Assembly (NCBI GenBank): GCA_014075255.1 | Contig: CP046178.1 | Location: forward strand, 2,312,894-2,376,893 | Source: Gammaproteobacteria bacterium | GTDB lineage: Bacteria > Pseudomonadota > Gammaproteobacteria > UBA4575 | Reading direction: 5' to 3' | DNA: 64,000 nt | Shown here: positions 63,961 through 64,000 of the stretch, in pieces | Layout: every line of letters starts with the position of its first letter | Position numbering within the stretch: position 1 is the first letter of the stretch | The notes under the pieces: generated by a model | What the model was told of the DNA's origin: nothing | Seen by the model: only the letters and a program-made list of their open reading frames with translations | Databases searched by the model: none | Position numbers and translations under genes: made by a program

Positions 63961-64000
63961 ATGGCTATTTCATTCAAGCAATTATTGATTTTCAGCGCAT
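63961..64000 (+). CDS. Cassette ORF 4, start only (right-truncated)
   Basis: ATG with AGAGGAA upstream, then MAISFKQLLIFSA to the window end. It starts 48 bp after arm A of copy 3. The hydrophobic start may be a membrane protein. Shows that the array goes on beyond this window. Confidence 0.45.
   Translation, partial: MAISFKQLLIFSA

Overview
The window is a chromosomal piece of an AT-rich gammaproteobacterium that oxidises reduced sulfur. The main evidence is a complete oxidative-type dsr operon on the minus strand (dsrABEFHCMKLJOPNR, about 53.6 to 40.7 kb). It includes dsrEFH and dsrL, which are found in sulfur oxidisers and not in classical sulfate reducers. I cannot name the genus. No rRNA, tRNA, CRISPR array, phage gene or transposase was seen.

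Layout. 0-5 kb: the end of an ABC exporter, an S24-type protein, a 36-aa membrane microprotein, a cluster of three hairpins with GGA in every loop, a Fur-box-preceded di-haem peroxidase/MauG-type protein and two small membrane proteins. 4.9-12.6 kb: an FAD oxidoreductase, a type III (GMAS/GlnT-like) glutamine synthetase, the three glutamate-synthase-domain proteins that make up N-methylglutamate synthase (MgsABC/GlxBCD type), two unknown proteins and a GFA-type protein. 12.6-15 kb: a DUF255/thioredoxin-like protein whose signal-peptide half is separated by a frameshift at an A8 tract. 15-22.7 kb: an Amt transporter, a DMT transporter, small proteins, a nitrilase-family amidase, formate-THF ligase and a LHPP-like HAD phosphatase. 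23-29.6 kb: a degenerate GGDEF-EAL protein, a soluble NarX/NarL-type pair, a GcvT-like protein and a class I amidotransferase. Together these genes look like a methylamine/one-carbon and nitrogen-scavenging island.

29.6-38.7 kb holds secreted and cupin proteins, a LuxR-type regulator, a second soluble NarX/NarL-type pair, mtgA and small exported proteins. 38.7-53.6 kb is the dsr operon with three envelope-type genes behind it. 53.9-56.5 kb, divergent from dsrA, encodes a TauD-like dioxygenase, a 66-aa protein, an orphan protein that looks like the CRISPR endonuclease Cas6/Cmx6, a DsrC paralogue lacking both redox cysteines, and a 67-aa protein. 56.5-61.9 kb carries two more Fe/2OG dioxygenases, a GNAT enzyme, unknown conserved proteins, cytochrome b561 and a DnaJ/zinc-ribbon/PilZ-like fusion.

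60.4-64 kb is the most unusual part. Small unrelated ORFs alternate with a 113-bp unit of constant architecture (29-bp arm B, 54-bp spacer, 30-bp arm A) present three times. A is close to the reverse complement of B and each arm is itself palindromic. Each ORF is therefore bounded by A on its left and B on its right, and the B arm supplies the TGA stop codon of the preceding ORF in two cases. This looks like an array of mobile gene cassettes or REPIN-like doublets that is not a canonical integron. It continues past the right edge.
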